Shown here: in pieces, positions 48,358-52,477 of the stretch | How the letters are laid out: every line of letters begins with the position of its first letter | Position numbering within the stretch: position 1 is the first letter of the stretch | DNA from: SHLQ01 sp964562985 | Lineage (GTDB): Bacteria > Actinomycetota > Acidimicrobiia > Acidimicrobiales > SHLQ01 | Direction of reading: 5' to 3' | DNA: 52,477 nt | NCBI GenBank assembly: GCA_964562985.1 | Contig: CAZLWE010000017.1 | Coordinates: forward strand, 1-52,477 | Position numbers and translations under genes: made by a program | Notes under the pieces: generated by a model | What the model saw: the letters and a program-made list of their open reading frames with translations, nothing else | The model's database searches: none | What the model was told of the DNA's origin: nothing

Positions 48358-49422
48358 GTGGAGCGTGAAAAGGCACTCGAGATGGCACTCGGGCAGATCG
48401 AGAAGCAGTTCGGCAAGGGCTCGGTCATGCGAATGGGCGAGAAGGGTTCGATGGCAATCGAGACCGTTCCTACTGGCGCTTTGGCCCTCGACCTTGCGTT
48501 GGGTGTGGGTGGTTTGCCCCGTGGCCGCGTGACCGAGATCTACGGTCCGGAGTCCTCCGGTAAGAGCACGCTCGCTACCCACGTCGTTGCCGAAGCGCAG
48601 CGCAATGGCGGTCAGTGCGCCTACATCGATGCTGAGCATGCGATGGATCCGGTGTACGCCGCGGCGATCGGTGTCGACATCGACTCGCTGTTGATTTCTC
48701 AGCCCGACACCGGTGAGCAGGCCCTCGAAATTACTGACATGTTGGTGCGCTCCGGCGCTCTCGACGTGATCGTGATCGACTCGGTCGCAGCGCTTACGCC
48801 AAAGGCCGAGATTGAAGGCGACATGGGCGATCACCATGTCGGCGCTCAGGCTCGCTTGATGTCACAAGCCTTGCGCAAGCTCACGGCGAACCTCAACAAG
48901 ACCGACACGATCTGCATCTTCATCAACCAGCTGCGCGAGAAGATCGGCGTGATGTTCGGATCGCCAGAGACAACCCCTGGTGGACGTGCGCTGAAGTTCT
49001 ACTCGTCGGTGCGCCTCGATATCCGCCGTATCGAATCGATCAAGCAAGGTGCTGAGGTTGTCGGCAACCGCACCCGAGTAAAGGTCGTGAAGAACAAGGT
49101 TGCACCGCCTTTCCGTCAGGCAGAGTTCGACATCATGTACGGCGTCGGTATTAGCCGTGAGGGTTCGGTGCTCGACTTGGCCGTGGAGCACGACGTCGTG
49201 AAGAAGTCGGGTGCTTGGTACACCTACGAAGGCGAACAGCTTGGCCAAGGTCGTGAGAAGGCGAAGGACTTCTTGATGTCCAACCCAGAGATCATGGTGG
49301 AGATCACCGACCGGGTTACCAAGATCGTGATGCCCGAGCCACAAGACGAGGCCGATATTGATCTGACCGAAGACGGCTTTACCGAGGCCGACGATGAGCC
49401 AATCTTGCTCGATGAGAAGTAG
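48358..49422 (+). CDS. recA: Recombinase RecA
   Basis: RecA drives homologous recombination and triggers the SOS response. The 354-residue protein shows Walker A GPESSGKST (residues 63-71), Walker B LDVIVIDSVAAL, loop L1 GDMGDHHVGAQARLMSQALR and INQLREKIGVMFGSPETTPGG. The C-terminus is acidic, as usual. GTG 48358 is chosen on AAGGAG seven bases upstream; the frame is open seven codons further. A terminator follows. recX, often next to recA in actinobacteria, is not here. Confidence 0.98.
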   Translation: MEREKALEMALGQIEKQFGKGSVMRMGEKGSMAIETVPTGALALDLALGVGGLPRGRVTEIYGPESSGKSTLATHVVAEAQRNGGQCAYIDAEHAMDPVYAAAIGVDIDSLLISQPDTGEQALEITDMLVRSGALDVIVIDSVAALTPKAEIEGDMGDHHVGAQARLMSQALRKLTANLNKTDTICIFINQLREKIGVMFGSPETTPGGRALKFYSSVRLDIRRIESIKQGAEVVGNRTRVKVVKNKVAPPFRQAEFDIMYGVGISREGSVLDLAVEHDVVKKSGAWYTYEGEQLGQGREKAKDFLMSNPEIMVEITDRVTKIVMPEPQDEADIDLTEDGFTEADDEPILLDEK

Positions 49423-49460
49423 GTAGGGGCCAGGGCGCGTGCGCCCAATCTGATGGTTCG

Positions 49461-49503
49461 AAGGGGCGCTCGGCTTGGTCGGGTGCCCCTTTGCGTTCTT
49501 CTT
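49461..49503 (+). terminator. Terminator after recA
   Basis: AAGGGGC (49461-49467) pairs with GCCCCTT (49485-49491), followed by a T-rich stretch. A smaller hairpin, GGGCGC-GT-GCGCCC (49433-49446), lies just upstream. Confidence 0.7.
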
Positions 49504-49515
49504 ACATCAGTGAAA

Positions 49516-49529
49516 TTACATCGATGTAA
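49516..49529. promoter_or_regulatory. 14-bp palindrome TTACATCGATGTAA
   Basis: A perfect palindrome with a half copy (TTACATCA) 14 bases upstream, and an inverted repeat CGCGCGA-N13-TCGCGCG just downstream (49537-49563). It stands in the 244-bp gap before the small membrane protein gene. It looks like an operator for an unknown regulator. Confidence 0.45.
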
Positions 49530-49666
49530 CACGCACCGCGCGAAGAAATGCACACATCGCGCGATTGAGTGGTGGTAGCGTGGATGCTGGCAGGTGGAGA
49601 TCAGCGGCAACTTTGTTGTCGGTGAGAGGGCCTTTGACGTACTCGTTTTAAGGACCCGACAGCATC

Positions 49667-49858
49667 ATGGCACGACGTTTTGGCTACCCATTACTCGGAC
49701 TATTTGTCCTCTATCTCATCTCGCTAAACGCGACCGAAACCGGCAACCGTGGAAATGACTTCCTCGGATTGATGGGCGGCATTGCTACGGCCATGCTCGA
49801 ATTTCTCCGTGGCCTCGCTGGTGAGCCCGCGGTGAGCCAAGCCCTCGCGCTAATATGA
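49667..49858 (+). CDS. Small membrane protein
   Basis: A 63-residue protein with one clear hydrophobic segment at the N-terminus (YPLLGLFVLYLISL) and a second, weaker one near residues 33-48. It is not recognised. Its stop overlaps the ATG of the next gene (ATGA), so the two are translationally coupled, which supports it as a real gene. AAGGA lies rather far (14 bases) before its ATG. Confidence 0.6.
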   Translation: MARRFGYPLLGLFVLYLISLNATETGNRGNDFLGLMGGIATAMLEFLRGLAGEPAVSQALALI

Positions 49859-50607
49859 CGCACCCGCTGCCCGGCTCCGCGAAGCGTGCAGGGTATGTCA
49901 CTCGGCGGAAAAGCCAGAACGATTATCTGCGCCTCCTCATCGCGCCCCCGCGCGACGATGATGTTCTCGTCCATGACGAGATCGTGTACTACAAGGCCCC
50001 CAAACACGTCATGAGCCTGGGTGAGCCACTGCTCGAGACGGCCGCAGTGTTGGTCATCGTGGTCACAATCTTGGCGCGTCCGATGATCACCGGTATTGGT
50101 CTTGGTTTGCTGACGTTGGTCCTTGCCGGGATCGTGGTGTTCCGTTGGATCAAGGACCGCGACTGGGGCTGGGGAGCGTTGGTCGCGGGGGTGATCGCCG
50201 CCTATCTCTTCTTGACGAACAATGTTGATGAACTCCTCGTCGTTACGGGCATTGGTTTGTTCTTCATCGGCCGCTTCGGGCTCTGCGCGCTTCGCTGGCA
50301 TAGCTATGAGCTTCGCTACCTCACGAACCGGCGCGTCATCGAGGCGACCGGCTTTCTCGGGCTTCGAGTGGCATCGATGCCCGTATCGAGAGTGACCGAC
50401 CTTGTTCTCAACACGACCGCCTCCGGTGAGATATTTGGATACGGCGACCTTCGGATCGAGTCGGCTGGCGAAGATCAGTCCCTGGCCAACGTTCGCTTCC
50501 TCACCTATGCCAAACAGTTCCATCGCCTCGCCGTACGACTCGCGACCACACCCCAAGAAATTGATCTACCGGGCTTGATCGATCTCCAAGACATCCGACT
50601 GGAGTAA
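49855..50607 (+). CDS. Membrane protein with bacterial PH-like (bPH2) domain
   Basis: A 250-residue protein. Two to four hydrophobic segments lie between residues 55 and 145 (LLETAAVLVIVVTILA, GLGLLTLVLAGIVVF, VAGVIAAYLFL, GIGLFFIGRFGL). The C-terminal part is a bPH2/DUF304 domain: ELRYLTNRRVIEATGFLGLR, then VTDLVLNTTASGEIFGYGDL. Such proteins are membrane-bound with unclear roles. It overlaps the small membrane protein gene by four bases and is followed by a terminator. It occupies the place between recA and miaB where recX is often found. Confidence 0.85.
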   Translation: MTHPLPGSAKRAGYVTRRKSQNDYLRLLIAPPRDDDVLVHDEIVYYKAPKHVMSLGEPLLETAAVLVIVVTILARPMITGIGLGLLTLVLAGIVVFRWIKDRDWGWGALVAGVIAAYLFLTNNVDELLVVTGIGLFFIGRFGLCALRWHSYELRYLTNRRVIEATGFLGLRVASMPVSRVTDLVLNTTASGEIFGYGDLRIESAGEDQSLANVRFLTYAKQFHRLAVRLATTPQEIDLPGLIDLQDIRLE

Positions 50608-50646
50608 CCGTGTGCCTTTGTCAGGGACCACACCCCTCCAACGCCA

Positions 50647-50684
50647 GTGCCCGCGGCCACAAGGTTGCGGGCACCGGTGTTTTT
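50647..50684 (+). terminator. Terminator before miaB
   Basis: GTGCCCGC (50647-50654) and GCGGGCAC (50667-50674) form a perfect 8-bp stem, followed by CGGTG and TTTTT. Confidence 0.8.
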
Positions 50685-50728
50685 GCGCCGACGTCGCTGT
50701 CGGATGATGTGGCGACGGTGCGCTCTTC

Positions 50729-50740
50729 TAGACTGGCTAG
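50729..50740 (+). promoter_or_regulatory. Leaderless promoter of miaB
   Basis: TAGACT at 50729-50734, six bases, then GTG at 50741. Confidence 0.65.
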
Positions 50741-52198
50741 GTGACTCGGAAGTACCTGCTGCGCACCTTCGGCTGCCAGATGAACGAACACGACTCGGAA
50801 CGCATCGCCGGCCTCCTGGAGGCCGACGGCTACGAAGTGACCACTGAGGTCGAAGAAGCCGATGTGGTCATGCTGAACACCTGCTGTATTCGGGAGAACG
50901 CCGACAACAAGCTCTATGGGGCACTCGGGCACCTCAAAGCCGAGAAGGAGAAGCGCCCCGACATGCAGATCGCCGTCGGCGGTTGCTTGGCCCAAAAAGA
51001 CAAGGACATCGTCGCGGAGAAGGCTGGCCACGTCGATGTGGTGTTCGGAACCCACAATGTGCACCGTGCCGCTGAGCTTCTCGAAGAGAGCCGAGAGAAC
51101 GGCCAGATCGTAGAGATCCTCGAAGCCGCGGTCGACGCCGAAAATGCCGCGTTCCCCTCAGCGCTTCCAGAGAAGCGCGAAGTCGACTACGCCGCATGGG
51201 TCACCATCCAAATTGGCTGCGATAACTCCTGTGCATTCTGCATCGTGCCATCGGTGCGAGGGCCAGAAATCTCCCGCCCGTTCGGCGACCTCGTCCGCGA
51301 AGTCGAAATCCTGGCGGCAGATGGCGTGGCCGAGGTGACGCTGCTGGGCCAGAACGTCAACTCCTATGGCCGCGACATCACCTTGAAGCTCGGCGGACGC
51401 GACACCGACCCATTCGACACCCACGAAGCCGGAGAGCTTTGGGTAGAAGGCGGTCGACGTCGGGGCCGACCGCTGTTTGCCGACCTGCTCCGAGAAGTCG
51501 GAGCTGTTCCCGGCATCGAACGAGTCCGCTACACGAGCCCGCATCCCAAGGACCTCCGTGACGACACCATCGCAGCGATGGCCGAGGTCGACACCGTCTG
51601 CAACCACCTGCATCTCCCGTTGCAATCGGGCAGCGATGCGATCCTCAAGGCAATGCACCGTGGGTACACCGCGGAGCGTTACCTCGAACGACTCGCCGCG
51701 GCAAAGGCCGGTATCGACGACCTGGCGGTGAGCACCGACATCATCATTGGTTTCCCCGGCGAAACCGACGACGACTTCGAAGCCACGCTCGAGGTAGCGG
51801 CGGCGGCCGAGTACGACTCGGCCTATACCTTTGTGTTCTCGCCACGCGAAGGCACCGAAGCCGCGGAGTACACCGACCAGTTCATTGCCCAAGAGGTCAC
51901 CAAAGAACGTATGGAGCGATTGCGGCATGTCATCCAGCGCTCCGCGGCTCTGAAGAACGTCGCCCGTGTCGGTCGCATCGAAGAGGTCGTGATCGAAGGA
52001 CCGTCGAAGCGCAACCCGGGCGTGATTTCGGGCCGAACGCGTCAGAACAAGCTGGTGCACTTCGAAGCCGACCTCAAGGCTGGCGCCCTGGCCAATGTCG
52101 AGATCACTGAGGCCAAGAGCCACTACCTCCTCGGCGAACTGCGCGAGGTTCTGCGAGGTCCTCGCACCCGAACGAAGATTCCGGTCATTGCCGGATGA
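50741..52198 (+). CDS. miaB: tRNA-2-methylthio-N6-dimethylallyladenosine synthase MiaB
   Basis: MiaB is a radical-SAM methylthiotransferase that modifies A37 of tRNAs reading UNN codons. The 485-residue protein has the auxiliary cluster cysteines Cys12 (TFGCQMN), Cys48 (LNTCCIRE) and Cys82 (GGCLAQ), and the radical-SAM motif Cys160-Cys164-Cys167 (GCDNSCAFC). HLPLQSGSDAILKAMHRGYT distinguishes it from RimO. A loop after GQNVNSYGRD is longer than in E. coli, as in other actinobacteria. The C-terminus is a TRAM domain. GTG 50741 lies on a leaderless promoter. Confidence 0.97.
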   Translation: MTRKYLLRTFGCQMNEHDSERIAGLLEADGYEVTTEVEEADVVMLNTCCIRENADNKLYGALGHLKAEKEKRPDMQIAVGGCLAQKDKDIVAEKAGHVDVVFGTHNVHRAAELLEESRENGQIVEILEAAVDAENAAFPSALPEKREVDYAAWVTIQIGCDNSCAFCIVPSVRGPEISRPFGDLVREVEILAADGVAEVTLLGQNVNSYGRDITLKLGGRDTDPFDTHEAGELWVEGGRRRGRPLFADLLREVGAVPGIERVRYTSPHPKDLRDDTIAAMAEVDTVCNHLHLPLQSGSDAILKAMHRGYTAERYLERLAAAKAGIDDLAVSTDIIIGFPGETDDDFEATLEVAAAAEYDSAYTFVFSPREGTEAAEYTDQFIAQEVTKERMERLRHVIQRSAALKNVARVGRIEEVVIEGPSKRNPGVISGRTRQNKLVHFEADLKAGALANVEITEAKSHYLLGELREVLRGPRTRTKIPVIAG

Positions 52199-52477
52199 GC
52201 GAGAGCGCCTCGGGCTGAACGGTCGAGCGACCGACAGCCAGTTCGCGCAGAATCCTCTGCCGGTCGTTGAAGCGATGGGACGGGCGCTCGCGCTGCTCCA
52301 TCAGCAACCCATGCCAGACGGCCTGGAGTCCCGCACACCGGCGGAGGTCGCCAACGTCCGCGAGGTCGTCGCCAGTGGAGGAACGTTTCCCTCGCCGTTC
52401 GCTCGGGTGAGCGGCGAAGCAATTGTGGCGATGTTGGACGCGCCGCCCCGGGCGACAAGTTCGGTGGTGACCCATGG
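52188..52477 (+). CDS. Aminoglycoside-phosphotransferase-like protein, 3' end cut by the window
   Basis: From TTG 52188, eleven bases inside the end of miaB, a frame stays open to the window edge (96 codons). It reads VVEAMGRALALLHQQPMPDG, then AEVANVREVVASG and finally SSVVTHG, which fits the C-lobe of APH-type kinases, where the catalytic HGD follows such a stretch. Only about 26 residues precede the C-lobe helix, so the N-lobe with the nucleotide-binding loop seems to be missing. A start further upstream would overlap miaB deeply. It may be a shortened or decayed kinase; the start is uncertain. Confidence 0.5.
   Translation, partial: MPDERERLGLNGRATDSQFAQNPLPVVEAMGRALALLHQQPMPDGLESRTPAEVANVREVVASGGTFPSPFARVSGEAIVAMLDAPPRATSSVVTH

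Noticed and set aside
52185..52475. Minus-strand open frames at the window end
   Set aside because: His/Arg-rich and opposite a plus-strand frame with APH-like sequence.

Overview
The window is about 52 kb of high-GC chromosome from an actinobacterium, most likely of class Acidimicrobiia. This rests on gene order and gene type: the pnp - M16 peptidase - dapB - dapA - RNase J - ftsK - rimO - pgsA - cinA - recA - miaB backbone, an actinobacterial-type dapD, a TCGAAC-N4-GTTCG LexA box before recA, and many genes with a TAGNNT -10 box exactly six bases before the start codon (leaderless mRNAs). No tRNA, rRNA or CRISPR array was seen.

Layout. 1-9.5 kb: 3' part of pnp, a small ABM-like protein, an M16 peptidase whose start codon lies in a tandem repeat, a methyltransferase, dapB, a GNAT-like protein, a SURF1 protein, dapA and RNase J. 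9.6-18.4 kb: ftsK, a Ca/cation antiporter, rimO-pgsA-cinA (overlapping or abutting), an unknown protein, msrB and dapD. 18.4-34.4 kb: a galactoside-use island with an ABC ATPase, alpha-galactosidase (GH36), an FG-GAP/ASPIC lipoprotein, a solute-binding lipoprotein, a DeoR-type regulator, two permeases, galactokinase, beta-galactosidase (GH2) and a GH1 glycosidase. A fatty-acid-hydroxylase-family membrane protein sits inside it. galT and galE are not in the window. 34.4-39.6 kb: a DEAD-box helicase and a 2OG-Fe(II) oxygenase sharing a symmetric divergent promoter, then a Tat-exported PhoX-like protein with four C-terminal repeats. 39.6-42.4 kb: a minus-strand operon of two membrane proteins around a cupredoxin-like, His-rich lipoprotein. 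42.6-47.4 kb: a surface protein (sunset-like domain, FAS1 domain, LAVTG sorting signal), an MFS transporter, and a ferritin-like / ECF sigma / unknown-protein operon in which the sigma factor appears to start at CTG. 47.4-52.5 kb: a decayed SRPBCC gene, REP-like palindromes, a 79-bp tandem array broken by an assembly gap, SOS-controlled recA (no recX beside it), two membrane proteins, miaB, and the beginning of an aminoglycoside-phosphotransferase-like gene that runs off the end.

How it works together. The housekeeping genes serve RNA decay (pnp, RNase J), diaminopimelate/lysine synthesis (dapA, dapB, dapD), chromosome segregation (ftsK), phospholipid synthesis (pgsA) and methylthiolation of S12 and tRNA (rimO, miaB). 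The island would bind alpha- and beta-galactosides outside the cell, import them, cleave them in the cytoplasm and phosphorylate galactose. The least familiar material is the multiplied start codon at 2412-2484, the CTG-start sigma operon, the palindrome inserted in frame in lacZ, the terminator buried in the FG-GAP gene, and the array against the recA promoter.
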